Shown here one piece after another: positions 17,453 to 26,943 of a stretch of 64,000 bases of DNA. The stretch comes from CAVOHU01 sp963817885 (GTDB taxonomy: Bacteria > Acidobacteriota > Vicinamibacteria > Vicinamibacterales > JAKQTR01), in NCBI GenBank assembly GCA_963817885.1, contig CAWFQE010000006.1, forward strand, positions 186,001 to 250,000, read 5' to 3'. Numbering within the stretch: the stretch's first letter is position 1; each line of letters starts with the position of its first letter. The translations under genes were made by a program, and so were the position numbers. The notes under the pieces are model-generated. The model ran no database searches. It was not told the DNA's origin and saw nothing but the letters and a program-made list of their open reading frames with translations.

Positions 17453-18828
17453 GGAACAACCTCCTGGCGCAACTTCGCAACCTCCGCCTTGAACGCGCGC
17501 CCGCGGTGGGCGTAGTTCACGAACATGTCGAAGCTGGCACACGCCGGCGCCAGCACCACGCTGGAGCCGGGCGAGGCGGCACCGAATGCGATCCGGACCG
17601 CATCGGCCATCGACCTCGCGCTTCGCACCGGCACGGCATCCGACAGGGCCTGCTCGATGAGCGGGCGCGCCTCGCCAATCGCCACCACGCTCGCCCCGCG
17701 CGAGACCAGGCCTTCGCGCAGGTCCGCAAAGTCGCCGCCCTTGTACTTGCCACCCAGGATCACGACCAGCCCGCGTTCGAAGGTTTCGATCGACGACCGC
17801 GCGGACGCGATGTTGGTGGCCTTCGAATCGTTGACGAACCGCACCCCGGCGAACTCGTCCACCAGCTCCATCGCGTGTTCCAGCCCGCGGTAGGCGTCCA
17901 CCGCGCGCCCGATCGCGCCGGGCGCGACGCCGGCGATGCGCGCCACCAGGGCGGCCGCCAGGACGTCGGAGAGCAGGTGCGGGCCAATCAGGTGCACCTG
18001 CTCCAGCCCGAGCAGGGCCTGCTCGCCCTCCGGTGATCGCTCCACAATCCGATCGCCCGACACGGTGACGCCCTCGGTCACCGCCGATCGAAGCCCGAAG
18101 AGGCGTCGCCGCGCCCTGGCATTCGCCACCATCTCAAGCACCTTCGGGTCGTCGGCGTTCACGACCGCCCAGTCCTCGGCCGTCTGGTTGGCGAACACCC
18201 GGCTCTTGGCTCCGGCGTATTCGTCCAGGCTGCCGTGCCGATCGAGATGGTCCGTCGAGAAGTTCAGCAGCACCGCGATCCAGGGATGGAACAGCGTCGT
18301 CGTCTCGAGCTGGAAACTGCTGACCTCCACGACGTGCACCGTCTCGGCGGTCGAGTCCGCCACCTGCGCCGACAGCGGAGGCCCGAGATTCCCGCCGACC
18401 TCGGTACGAATGCCCGCCTGCGCGAGGATCCGGCCGACCAGGGTCGTCGTCGTCGACTTCCCTTTCGTGCCCGTGATCGCAATCAGCCGGCCCCGCAGCC
18501 AGCGCGACGCCAGCTCGACCTCGCCGATGATCGGCACTCCGGCCTCGCGCGCCCCGCCGAGCGCCGCCTGCCCAAGCGGCACGCCCGGACTGACGACGAC
18601 CAGGTCGGCGCCGTTGAAGATCTGCGCGGGATGGTCGCCGAGCACCAGCGTCACGCCCGCGTCCCGCAGCCTCGCTTCGTCCCGCAGCGCCGGGCTGAGG
18701 TCGGTCAGGGTCACCTGGGCGCCGCGTGACCGCAGCAGGTGCGCGGCCGCGACGCCGCTGTCGGCGCCGCCCACCACGACGGCCCGCTTGCCGCGCACGC
18801 TGAATTCCGTCCCGTCGCCCTTGGCCAC
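17443..18828 (-). CDS. murD: UDP-MurNAc-L-alanine-D-glutamate ligase
   Basis: MurD adds D-glutamate to UDP-MurNAc-L-Ala. The 461-residue protein has the N-terminal Rossmann region (AVVVGGADSGVAAA), the ATP loop ITGTKGKSTTTT (118-129), the central EVSSFQLE block and the C-terminal VNDSKATN motif, all family hallmarks. It starts at GTG 18828 with GGGGAG upstream, 12 bp after mraY. Its stop codon lies inside the right arm of an inverted repeat. Confidence 0.97.
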   Translation of the reverse strand: MAKGDGTEFSVRGKRAVVVGGADSGVAAAHLLRSRGAQVTLTDLSPALRDEARLRDAGVTLVLGDHPAQIFNGADLVVVSPGVPLGQAALGGAREAGVPIIGEVELASRWLRGRLIAITGTKGKSTTTTLVGRILAQAGIRTEVGGNLGPPLSAQVADSTAETVHVVEVSSFQLETTTLFHPWIAVLLNFSTDHLDRHGSLDEYAGAKSRVFANQTAEDWAVVNADDPKVLEMVANARARRRLFGLRSAVTEGVTVSGDRIVERSPEGEQALLGLEQVHLIGPHLLSDVLAAALVARIAGVAPGAIGRAVDAYRGLEHAMELVDEFAGVRFVNDSKATNIASARSSIETFERGLVVILGGKYKGGDFADLREGLVSRGASVVAIGEARPLIEQALSDAVPVRSARSMADAVRIAFGAASPGSSVVLAPACASFDMFVNYAHRGRAFKAEVAKLRQEVVPGA

Positions 18829-18840
18829 TGATGCTCCCCT

Positions 18841-19929
18841 TCAGCGCAGCTTCAGCGTGGTCAGGCTGAAGAGCGCGAAGATCAGGCTCACGATCACGAA
18901 CCGCGCGAACACCTTCGGTTCCTTCCACCCGCAGAGCTCGAAGTGGTGGTGCAGCGGGGCCATCTTGAACACCCGCTTCCCGCCGCTGAGCTTGAAGTAG
19001 CCCACCTGGATGATCACCGACAGCGCCTCGATCACGAACACGCCGCCCACGATCGGCAGCAGCAGTTCCTGCTTGACGAGGATCGCCACGGTGCCGAGCG
19101 CCGCCCCGAGCGCCAGCGACCCGACGTCGCCCATGAAGATCTCCGCCGGGTAGGCGTTGTACCAGAGGAACCCGAGACTCGCGCCGACCAGCGCCCCGCA
19201 GAAGATCGTCAGCTCGCCTACCGGGGGAAAGCGCACCAGGTTCAGGTAGTCGGCAAACACCCGGTGGCCCGTGACGTAGGCAAGGGCCGTGAAGGTGGCC
19301 GCCGAGATCGCAAACGTGCTGATCGCGAGCCCATCGAGGCCGTCGGTCAGGTTGACGCCGTGCGAGGCGCCCACCAGGACGAGCACGGCGAAGGGCACGT
19401 AGAAATAGCCGAGATCCGGAATCAGCCGTTTGAAGAACGGGAAGATCAGCCGGGTGTTGTACAGGTCGTACGACGCCAGCACCAGCACCGACACGCCCAC
19501 CGCCAGCCCGGCCAGCACGGTGAACGCGAGCTTGTAGCTGGACCTGAGGCCGTAGTGGGACTGGCGCGTGATCTTGAGGTAGTCGTCCGCGAACCCGATC
19601 GCGCCGAACGAGAGCGTCGCCCCCACCGCGATCCAGATGTACGAGTTCCGCAGGTCCGCCCACAGCAGCGTCGGCACGATGGCCGCCGCCAGAATGAGGA
19701 GGCCGCCCATCGTCGGCGTCCCCGCCTTCGGCCGATGCGACGCGGGGCCGTCGTGCCGGACGACCTGGCCGATCTGGAATTCCCGGAGCCGGCGAATGAG
19801 CCACGGGCCGAGCAGCAGGCTGATGGCAAGCGCCGTCAGGCTCGCCGCCGCCGTCCGGAACGTGATGTAGCGGGTCACGTTCAGCACCGACCAGTAGCCG
19901 CGCAACGGGTACAGCAGCAGGTAGAGCAT
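18841..19929 (-). CDS. mraY: Phospho-N-acetylmuramoyl-pentapeptide transferase
   Basis: MraY is the integral membrane enzyme that moves phospho-MurNAc-pentapeptide onto undecaprenyl phosphate, making lipid I. The 362-residue product has about ten membrane segments, the aspartate pair in FADDYLK, the NLTDGLDGLA block and the MAPLHHHFELCGW histidine motif that close the active site. Its ATG shares one base with the murF stop (TGATG), so translation is coupled. Confidence 0.97.
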   Translation of the reverse strand: MLYLLLYPLRGYWSVLNVTRYITFRTAAASLTALAISLLLGPWLIRRLREFQIGQVVRHDGPASHRPKAGTPTMGGLLILAAAIVPTLLWADLRNSYIWIAVGATLSFGAIGFADDYLKITRQSHYGLRSSYKLAFTVLAGLAVGVSVLVLASYDLYNTRLIFPFFKRLIPDLGYFYVPFAVLVLVGASHGVNLTDGLDGLAISTFAISAATFTALAYVTGHRVFADYLNLVRFPPVGELTIFCGALVGASLGFLWYNAYPAEIFMGDVGSLALGAALGTVAILVKQELLLPIVGGVFVIEALSVIIQVGYFKLSGGKRVFKMAPLHHHFELCGWKEPKVFARFVIVSLIFALFSLTTLKLR

Positions 19930-21341
19930 CAGGCGAACTCCGCCTTCAATCGATCGGCCACCACGTCGGTCCGGATGCCGCGTGATCCTTTCACCAGGAT
20001 CACGTCGCCCGGCCGCACGCTTTGCGCGGCCAGTGCTGCCGCCTCGTCACTCGTGCGCACGTAGGTCACCTCGCCGACTCCGGCGAGACGCGCGGCATCC
20101 GCCATCGCCCGCGCCCCGTCGCCGCCCACGGTGATGAGCTGCGCCAGGCCCGCGTGGGCCGCCGCCCGACCGCACGTCTGGTGGAGCGAGACCGACTGGC
20201 CGCCCAGCTCGAGCATTTCGCCGAGCACGGCCAGGCGCCTGGATGAGGCGGGGCCACTGGCGATGACGCCGAGCGCCAGCTTGAGGGCCCGCGGATTCGA
20301 GTTGTAGCTGTCGTCCACCAGCGTCACGTCGTCTCGCAACCGCCAGACCTCGCCTCGCCGGGGCGCCGGCGTGAGGGACCGGACTCGGTCGGCGATCAGG
20401 GGCAGCGGCACTTCGAATTGCAGGGCGACGGCCGTCGCCGCGATCACGTTCTCGAGGTTGGCCCGCCCGAGCAGCGGCACGGCGAACCGGACGGCGCCCT
20501 GCGGCGCACGCACGAAGGCCTCGGTGCCGGCCAGCCCGCGGTCGATGACGTCAGCGGCTTCGACGTCCGCGGCGGTCTCGACGCCGAAGGTCACCAGGCG
20601 GCCCGGGAACCGGCCGACGCGGGCCATCACGCGCGGATCGGCGGCATTGGCCACGACCATCGTCTCGGCGGTCGCGCCCTCGAGCAGCTCGGCCTTGGCG
20701 TCCGCAATCGCGTCGAGAGACGGGAAGAACTCGGTGTGAACTTCGGCCACGTTGGTCCACACGCGGACATCCGGCGCGGCAATCCCGACCAGCGCGCGGA
20801 TCTCCCCCGGGTGGTTCATGCCGAGTTCCACCACCGCGAACGCCGGCCCGCGGCGCAGCTCGAGCAGCGAGAGCGGAAGCCCGATGTGATTGTTGAGGTT
20901 TCCCCTGTTCCGCACCACGTCGTAGCGCAGCGCCAGCAGCTGGGCGACGGTCTCCTTGGTGGTCGTCTTCCCGGCGCTGCCCGTGACCGCAACGACCCGG
21001 GTTCCCGATTCACGACGGATGTGCCCGGCAAGCGTCTGCAGCGCCACCGTGGTGTCGTTCACGCGGATGACCGACGGCGCGCCCGGCGTGCCCGGCGCGG
21101 CCTCGACGGCGCTGGTCTCGCTCACCATCACGCCGCAGGCGCCCCTGGTGATCGCTTCGCCGACGAACCGGTGTCCGTCGAAGCGATCGCCCCGGATGGC
21201 CAGGAACAGGTCTCCTGGAAGCAGCGTGCGTGAGTCGATCGAAAACCCGTCGACGATCTCGTCGGGACTGCCGGCGACGAGCTCGCCGCCCGCGATTTCC
21301 GCGATCATCCGCGACGTCAGGAGCAGGCGCTGCGCGCTCAT
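19929..21341 (-). CDS. murF: UDP-MurNAc-tripeptide-D-alanyl-D-alanine ligase
   Basis: MurF adds the D-Ala-D-Ala dipeptide to complete the UDP-MurNAc-pentapeptide. The 470-residue protein has the N-terminal substrate domain (GFSIDSRTLLPGDLFLAIRG), the ATP loop VTGSAGKTTTKE (119-130), the VELGMNHPGEI block and the C-terminal DDSYNSNP motif. The start ATG 21341 overlaps the murE stop as ATGA. Supply of its D-Ala-D-Ala substrate must come from a ddl gene outside this window. Confidence 0.97.
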   Translation of the reverse strand: MSAQRLLLTSRMIAEIAGGELVAGSPDEIVDGFSIDSRTLLPGDLFLAIRGDRFDGHRFVGEAITRGACGVMVSETSAVEAAPGTPGAPSVIRVNDTTVALQTLAGHIRRESGTRVVAVTGSAGKTTTKETVAQLLALRYDVVRNRGNLNNHIGLPLSLLELRRGPAFAVVELGMNHPGEIRALVGIAAPDVRVWTNVAEVHTEFFPSLDAIADAKAELLEGATAETMVVANAADPRVMARVGRFPGRLVTFGVETAADVEAADVIDRGLAGTEAFVRAPQGAVRFAVPLLGRANLENVIAATAVALQFEVPLPLIADRVRSLTPAPRRGEVWRLRDDVTLVDDSYNSNPRALKLALGVIASGPASSRRLAVLGEMLELGGQSVSLHQTCGRAAAHAGLAQLITVGGDGARAMADAARLAGVGEVTYVRTSDEAAALAAQSVRPGDVILVKGSRGIRTDVVADRLKAEFA

Positions 21342-22857
21342 GGCTTCGCCTTCCGCGCCTGCAACGCGGCGCGTGCCACCTCGACGTCGTCGAACGGAAT
21401 CGAGCGGTCCCGGATGACCTGGTACTTCTCGTGCCCCTTCCCGGCGATCACGACCACGTCGCCGGGCGCCGCCATCCCGATCGCCCGATCGATGGCCTCC
21501 TGCCGATCGACGATGCCGAGCTGCGGAGTCGCGCCGAGGCTCAGCTGCCCGGCCGGCGGCACGATACCGCGCTCGACCTCCTCGATGATGCGGGCCGGAT
21601 CCTCGGATCGCGGGTTGTCCGATGTGATCACCACCAGGTCGCTCATCCGCGCGGCCACCGCGCCCATCAGCGGCCGCTTGGTGCGGTCGCGGTCGCCGCC
21701 GCAGCCGAACACCGTGATCAGGCGCTTCTTCGCGAGCGGGCGAACGGTCTCGAGCAGGTTCCGGAGCGCGTCGTCGGTGTGGGCGTAGTCGACCACGACG
21801 GTGATGTCGTCGTCCTCGCCCGAGACGACCTGGAAGCGGCCAGGCACGTGGGTCACCTCGGCGAGGCCGGCCTCGATGGCCGCAACCGGGACGCCGAGCG
21901 ACACGCACGTCGCCGTCGCCGCGAGCAGGTTGTAGAGGTTGGGACGGCCGACCAGCCGCGACCGGATCCGGATGGTGCCCGACGGCGTGGCGCGCGTCGA
22001 ACGAGAGCCCGGAGAGGGCCGGGGCAAAGGTCAGCGGCGTCACGTCGGCATCATGGTCGATCGCGTAGGTGACGCGCCGCGCGACCTGGGAGGCCAGTGT
22101 CTCGCCGCGCGGGTCGTCCACGTTCAGCACGGCGGGCGCCTCGGCGGGCAGCAACTCGAACAGCCGCCGCTTCGCAGCGAAGTACCGCTCCATGTCGCCG
22201 TGATAGTCGAGGTGATCGCGCGTGAGGTTGGTGAACACGCCGGCCGCGAACCGGGTGAAGTCGACGCGGTGCTGGGCCAGCGCATGCGACGACACCTCCA
22301 TCACGCACGCCTGGCACTGCAGATCGACCAGTTCGCGGAGCATCTGCTGGAGGTCGGAGGCTTCGGGGGTGGTGCGCGGCGCATCCCGGATCGTCGGTGC
22401 CGATGCGGTACTCGACCGTGCCAAGCAGGCCCGTGGCCCAGCCTGCCGCCTCGAACACCCCGCGGATGAGGTAGGCCGTCGTCGTCTTGCCGTTGGTGCC
22501 GGTGATGCCGACCACCCGCAGGTCGCGGCTTGGATGGCCGAAGAAGGCCGACGCCAGCGCGGCGATGGCAAGCCGGGCGTCTTCGACCTGGATCCACGGA
22601 ACGGGAGCCGCCTCCGGCGCCGGCTGCTCCGACACCACCGCGGCGGCGCCGCGGGAGATGGCCTGCCCGGCGTAGCTGGATCCGTCCTCGTGTTCGCCCG
22701 GCAGCCCGATGAACAAGGTGCCGGCGGTCACGCGGCGGGAATCGTAGGCCAGGGTCTTGATCGTCGAGTCGATGAGCCCATCTTCGCCGGGAGGGACCCG
22801 GCAGGTGAATCGGGCACCTGAGTCTGCAGCCTCGGCGAGCAACGTTCGCAGTGTCAT
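21338..22857 (-). pseudogene. murE: murE (UDP-MurNAc-tripeptide synthetase), broken by two +1 frame breaks
   Basis: Three reading frames together make a complete MurE. Part one (from ATG 22857, overlapping the ftsI stop as ATGA) has AYDSRRVTAGTLFIGLPG and the ATP loop ITGTNGKTTTAY. Part two has RTTPEASDLQQML and VMEVSSHALAQHRVDF. Part three has VVDYAHTDDALRN and the DNPR motif that in this family marks meso-diaminopimelate as substrate. Frame changes lie near 22385-22387 (CCC) and 21988-21997 (a GCGCGC run). Removing one base at each gives 1518 nt and 505 residues. The gene is essential, so sequence error is likelier than real loss. Confidence 0.85.
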
Positions 22858-24875
22858 TGCTGAGGCGACGTCGGGTTGACGGGCATGCTGATTCGCTCGA
22901 GCCAGAGGCGACAGGTGCGGCCCCGTTCGACCGGCGCTCCCGCCGCAGGATTCTGATCGACGACAATGCCGTCGCCGTGCAGGTTCGGGACCATGCCGAT
23001 GATCGCGAGGCGGCGGATGGCTTCGCGTGCCGCCAGGCCGCGCAGGTCGGGCACCGTCGGCGGTCCCGGCGCGGCATCGACCAGCGGGAACGCCTGGGCG
23101 GGCGTGGCCGTCCTCATGGCTCCCGACCCGGTCTCGGCCGGCCCGGCCGCGGCGACGACCACTGGTGGCATCCGGTTGATGGTCGGCGGGATGCCGTAGT
23201 GCTGCAGCGACGCTTCGGCGATGCGCTTGAAGACCGGCGCGGCGACGTCGCCCCCGAAGTGGCGGCCGGCGTGCGGCGAGTCGATCACGACGACGATGCT
23301 GAACGCCGGATCGCGCGACGGCACGACGCCGACAAACGACGCATTGAAGTCGGTGGGCGAGTACTGGCGCCCGACGAGCTTGTTGGCGGTGCCGGTCTTG
23401 CCGGCCACGGTGTATCCGGGAATGGCCGCGGCCTTGCCCGTCCCGCGCTCGACGACCTGTTCCATGATGCCGGTCAGCATCGCTGCGGTCTCGGCGCTGA
23501 TCGCGCGGCGCATCTCGTGCACGCCGACCTCGGTGCGCTCGGCGCCTTCCAGCCTCGCGCGCAGCGCGCGGGGCTGCACCATGACGCCGCCGTTGACGAC
23601 CGTCGACGCCGCGGTCACCATCTGGAGCGGCGTGACGCCGATTTCGTATCCGATCGACACCGACGCCGTCGCGCTCTCGCTCCAGGTCGAGGCGGGCCAT
23701 ACGATGCCCGCATTCTCGCCGGGCGTGTCGGGGCAGAGACGCGTCCCGAACCCGAAGCGCTGCACGTAGCGGCCGAGCCGCTCCGCCCCGAGCCGCTGCC
23801 CGATCTTGATCGTCCCCACGTTGCTCGAATCCACGATGACATCGGCGAAGCTGAGCACGCCGTGGTTGGCCGTGTCCCTGATCAGGCGCCGGCCGAACTG
23901 GATGAAGCCCGGGCTGGCGTCGATCATGTCGGTCGGAGCGACCACGTGCTCCTCGAGGGCCGCCGAGGCGGTGACGATCTTGAAGGTCGACCCGGGTTCG
24001 TACACGTCCTGCACGGCGCGATTGCGGCGCGAGACGAGATCGGAGTCGCGCAGGCTGTTCGGGTTGAAGGTCGGCTCGTTGGCCATCGCGAGAATCTCGC
24101 CGGTACGCGGATCCATCACGATCACGGACCCGCCGGCCGCCCGGTTGGCCAGGACGGCCTCATGCAGCTCGCGCTCGGCGATGTGCTGCAGGACGGTGTC
24201 GATGGTGAGCTCGATGGTCCAGCCGGCGGTCGGGGGCAGCTCGACGCGCGCAAACGCGTGGCGGTGAGCGTCGATGTCGATCAGCACGGAGCCCGCCCGG
24301 CCGCGGATCTTGCTGTCGTAGGCCAGCTCGATGCCGGCCTGGCCGTCGTTGTCGATGCCGACGTACCCGAGCAGATGGGCGGCCAGCTCCTTGTTCGGGT
24401 AGTAGCGGCGCGACTCCTTGAAGAGCCCGATGCCGGGCAGCTGGAGGTCGGTGACGGCGCGCGCCTGATTCACCGACACCTTCCGGGCCACAAAGACGGA
24501 GGACTTCTTCGACCGGAACTTCAGCAGGATATCCGTGCGCTCCTTGTCCGAGCATCCGTCGAGCACGCGGCACAGGCTGGTGGCGGTTCTCGCGGGGTCA
24601 TCGATCTCAGATGGCACGGCATAGATCGTGTCCGCGTCGACGCTGAGGGCCAGCACGTGGCCGTGGCGGTCGAGAATGTCGCCGCGCTGGCTGGCCACCG
24701 GCACGGTGCGCCGTACCTGGCCGTTGGCGCGCAGGGTGAGCTCGTCGTGCTGGTGGACCTGGAGCCACACGAGCCGCGCCTCGATGCCGACCGCCCAGAG
24801 CATGACGAGCCCGGCGGTCAACCACACGCGGGACCTGAGCGTCGTGCGCCAGGCGTTTGCAGCGTGGTGAGTCAT
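22854..24875 (-). CDS. ftsI: Septal transpeptidase FtsI-type penicillin-binding protein with PASTA domain
   Basis: This 673-residue class B PBP crosslinks septal peptidoglycan as partner of FtsW. A single membrane anchor lies at about residues 17-38, then the dimerisation domain starting ASQRGDILDRHG. The transpeptidase domain shows S296-T-F-K299 (EPGSTFK), SSN in VDSSNVG, and KTG in VAGKTGTANK. A single PASTA domain closes the protein (TVPDLRGLAAREAIRRL to NPAAGAPVERG), not found in the Escherichia coli enzyme. ATGA overlaps join it to ftsL and murE. Confidence 0.95.
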   Translation of the reverse strand: MTHHAANAWRTTLRSRVWLTAGLVMLWAVGIEARLVWLQVHQHDELTLRANGQVRRTVPVASQRGDILDRHGHVLALSVDADTIYAVPSEIDDPARTATSLCRVLDGCSDKERTDILLKFRSKKSSVFVARKVSVNQARAVTDLQLPGIGLFKESRRYYPNKELAAHLLGYVGIDNDGQAGIELAYDSKIRGRAGSVLIDIDAHRHAFARVELPPTAGWTIELTIDTVLQHIAERELHEAVLANRAAGGSVIVMDPRTGEILAMANEPTFNPNSLRDSDLVSRRNRAVQDVYEPGSTFKIVTASAALEEHVVAPTDMIDASPGFIQFGRRLIRDTANHGVLSFADVIVDSSNVGTIKIGQRLGAERLGRYVQRFGFGTRLCPDTPGENAGIVWPASTWSESATASVSIGYEIGVTPLQMVTAASTVVNGGVMVQPRALRARLEGAERTEVGVHEMRRAISAETAAMLTGIMEQVVERGTGKAAAIPGYTVAGKTGTANKLVGRQYSPTDFNASFVGVVPSRDPAFSIVVVIDSPHAGRHFGGDVAAPVFKRIAEASLQHYGIPPTINRMPPVVVAAAGPAETGSGAMRTATPAQAFPLVDAAPGPPTVPDLRGLAAREAIRRLAIIGMVPNLHGDGIVVDQNPAAGAPVERGRTCRLWLERISMPVNPTSPQQ

Positions 24876-25303
24876 CGCGGATCCTCCGTCGCCGACGTGC
24901 TGGCGACAATAGACCTGGGGGGAGGCGTCGGCTGGCTGACGCGCTCGATGACGATCGCGTCATCCTGCGCGGGTGCGATCATGTGGAGCTTCTTGACGGC
25001 CAGATCCTCGATGCGGGACGGCGACTGGAGCGTCTCGATCTCCAGGCGCAGCTGGCGGCCGGCGGCCTCTTCGATGGCCTGCTCTGTCTCGAGCCGCCCG
25101 ATTTCGTACCCGTAGTTGCGCAGCTCGAGGTGCTGCCACGCCGCGATCAGCACGACGGCCAGCAGCATCGCCAGCACGCACGCCGTTTCCCACATGTGGC
25201 GGTGCTTGACGCGATCGACCTCCCGGACCAGGTTGTTGCGGATGTCCTTTCGGACGGCGAATCCCAGTGCGTTGGCGGTATGTGGTCGTGGCATGGGCGT
25301 CAC
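24872..25303 (-). CDS. ftsL: FtsL-like bitopic divisome protein
   Basis: The 143-residue protein has a basic cytoplasmic tail, one membrane helix (WETACVLAMLLAVVLIAAW, about 38-56) and a following coiled coil rich in E, L and R (EIGRLETEQAIEEAAGRQLRL). These features and its place between rsmH and ftsI identify it as FtsL, which with FtsB activates the FtsWI synthase. Sequence conservation in this family is low, so the call rests on topology and position. Both ends overlap neighbours by 4 bp. Confidence 0.85.
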   Translation of the reverse strand: MTPMPRPHTANALGFAVRKDIRNNLVREVDRVKHRHMWETACVLAMLLAVVLIAAWQHLELRNYGYEIGRLETEQAIEEAAGRQLRLEIETLQSPSRIEDLAVKKLHMIAPAQDDAIVIERVSQPTPPPRSIVASTSATEDPR

Positions 25304-26187
25304 GCGAGCCGTTCGATGGCCCGCAGCTTCGCGCTCCGCGCGCGTGGGTTCGACCGGATCTCCTCGGAGCCCGGCACCACCGGTTTCTTGGTCAACAGAC
25401 GGAACGGCGAACCTTCGGCCCGCGCGAGATCCCGCAGCGCGTGCTTGACGGGCCGGTCCTCGAGCGAATGGAAGGTCAGGATGACGAACCGGGCGCCCGC
25501 ACGGAGGCGGGCACAGGTGTCATGCACGAACGCCGTGAGGCCGTCGAGCTCGCGGTTCACCCAGATGCGCAGCGCCTGGAAGGTGCGCGTGGCCGGGTCG
25601 ATCCGCTGCCTGCCGCCGCGCCCGACCACGCGGCGTACCAGCGTGGCGAGCTGCGCGGTCGTCCGGATTGGCGACGCGCGGCGGGCGCTGGCGATCGCAC
25701 GGGCGACCGCACGCGAGCGGCGCTCCTCGCCGAACTGGTAGATGACGTTGGCGAGCTCTTCCTCGGTGGCCGACGCAATCAGATCGGCGGCCGTCGGGCC
25801 GGCGCTGGCATCCATCCGCATGTCGAGGGGCTCGTCGCGCTGGAAGCTGAAGCCGCGGCCGGCGCCGTTGAATTGCAGCGACGACACGCCGAGGTCGGCC
25901 AGGGCGCCGTCGATGGACGGGATGCCGCGATCGTCGAGGATGCGGGGCAGTTGCCGGAAGTCCGCGTGGATGAGCTCGACCCGGTCGAGCCACTCGGAGA
26001 GCGTTTCGCGCGCCTGGACCAGCGCGTCAGGATCCCGGTCGAGGCCCACCAGCCTGGTGGCCCCGGCCTGCGCGAGGGCACGCGCGTGACCGCCGAGTCC
26101 CACGGTGCAGTCCACGAAGATCCCGCCGCGCTCCGGAGCGAGGAAGGCGAGGACCTCCGCAGTCATCACTGGCACATGAACGGACAT
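25300..26187 (-). CDS. rsmH: 16S rRNA m4C1402 methyltransferase RsmH (MraW)
   Basis: RsmH methylates N4 of cytidine 1402 in the decoding centre of 16S rRNA, using SAM. The 295-residue product opens with HVPVMTAEVLAFL, has the SAM loop DCTVGLGGHARAL, the ADLGVSSLQFNGAGRGFSF block and the C-terminal FHSLEDRPVKH motif. It lies in its usual place as second gene of the dcw cluster, 21 bp after mraZ. Confidence 0.97.
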   Translation of the reverse strand: MSVHVPVMTAEVLAFLAPERGGIFVDCTVGLGGHARALAQAGATRLVGLDRDPDALVQARETLSEWLDRVELIHADFRQLPRILDDRGIPSIDGALADLGVSSLQFNGAGRGFSFQRDEPLDMRMDASAGPTAADLIASATEEELANVIYQFGEERRSRAVARAIASARRASPIRTTAQLATLVRRVVGRGGRQRIDPATRTFQALRIWVNRELDGLTAFVHDTCARLRAGARFVILTFHSLEDRPVKHALRDLARAEGSPFRLLTKKPVVPGSEEIRSNPRARSAKLRAIERLA

Positions 26188-26208
26188 GGGGCTGGTACCC
26201 TGAACGTT

Positions 26209-26664
26209 TCAAATGCCCAGTTCAGCCAACGCGTTTGCCGTGTCGACCGTGTACGGGTGCTCATCGAGATCTTTCACGAACCGATCGTGGTTCCACACTT
26301 CGATGTAGTTGGTATGCCCGAACACGTCGACGACACCGGTCATGGCTGCCGACTCCCGCAACAACGGATGAATGAGCACGCGACCCTGGTTGTCGATCTC
26401 CGTGGATTTGCCGTAGTAATTCACCCGACGCGAAAACCAGACACGCGAGTCATTGGTCGAGGGGGCGGCGGCCAGCTTGCGTTCGATTTCGACCCAGATC
26501 GGCAGGGGGTAAATCAGGACAGACTTCCCTTCGACGCTCGTGACGAAGAGTTCGGGGCCGTAGCGCTCTTCGACCAGGGCGCGAAAGGCGTTCGGGATCT
26601 TGAGCCGACCCTTGTCGTCGATCTTGGCTGGCTCGTTCCCACGAAGTGCGAAGTCTTGACCCAC
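26209..26664 (-). CDS. mraZ: Transcriptional regulator MraZ
   Basis: MraZ is the cluster's own repressor and forms a ring of AbrB-like repeats that reads tandem GTGG boxes. The 151-residue product has both copies of the DxxGR signature (KIDDKGRLKIP and EIDNQGRVLIH). The start is GTG 26664, chosen because GGAG stands 4 nt upstream and no in-frame ATG follows early. The start codon lies inside the third operator box and only about 14 nt from the expected transcription start. Confidence 0.95.
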   Translation of the reverse strand: MGQDFALRGNEPAKIDDKGRLKIPNAFRALVEERYGPELFVTSVEGKSVLIYPLPIWVEIERKLAAAPSTNDSRVWFSRRVNYYGKSTEIDNQGRVLIHPLLRESAAMTGVVDVFGHTNYIEVWNHDRFVKDLDEHPYTVDTANALAELGI

Positions 26665-26684
26665 TTTACTCCACCGCGGACCAC
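26661..26684 (-). promoter_or_regulatory. MraZ operator: three GTGG boxes at exact 10-bp spacing
   Basis: On the minus strand GTGGTCCGCG, GTGGAGTAAA and GTGGG follow one another with a 10-bp period (CCAC at 26661, 26671 and 26681 on the plus strand). This is the known layout of MraZ binding sites. The boxes run from next to the -10 element to the start codon, and the middle one contains the ribosome binding site, so binding should block initiation. Confidence 0.85.
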
Positions 26685-26713
26685 AGATTAGACAAGGTCG
26701 GACATCCTGTCAA
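26685..26713 (-). promoter_or_regulatory. Sigma-70-type promoter of the dcw cluster
   Basis: A perfect -35 TTGACA (26713-26708) is followed after 17 bp by TAATCT (26690-26685) as -10. The expected start of transcription is near 26678, giving a very short leader before the mraZ GTG. Confidence 0.8.
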
Positions 26714-26773
26714 CGGAAAAGCATACTGGTCAGTCGGTTACAGTCGTCGTACTTGCGCCTTTGCTTCGCGGAC

Positions 26774-26789
26774 TGTCGGAAATCCGACA
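26774..26789. promoter_or_regulatory. Perfect palindrome TGTCGGA-AA-TCCGACA upstream of ychF
   Basis: A 7-2-7 inverted repeat lies 155 bp before ychF and about 60 bp behind the divergent dcw promoter. It has the form of a dimeric repressor site. No regulator can be named. Confidence 0.5.
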
Positions 26790-26943
26790 CCAGAAATGTC
26801 GCCATCGCGTGCTACGATGTGCAATTCGGTACCTAGGCAGAACCCTCACGAGGAGGGTTCCCACCAGTCCCTGGTCCCCAACGGAAAGTCGACACCGCAA
26901 CCGGGCGAGCGCCGAGGCCGCCCGCGTCGCGCGAAGCGAACCT

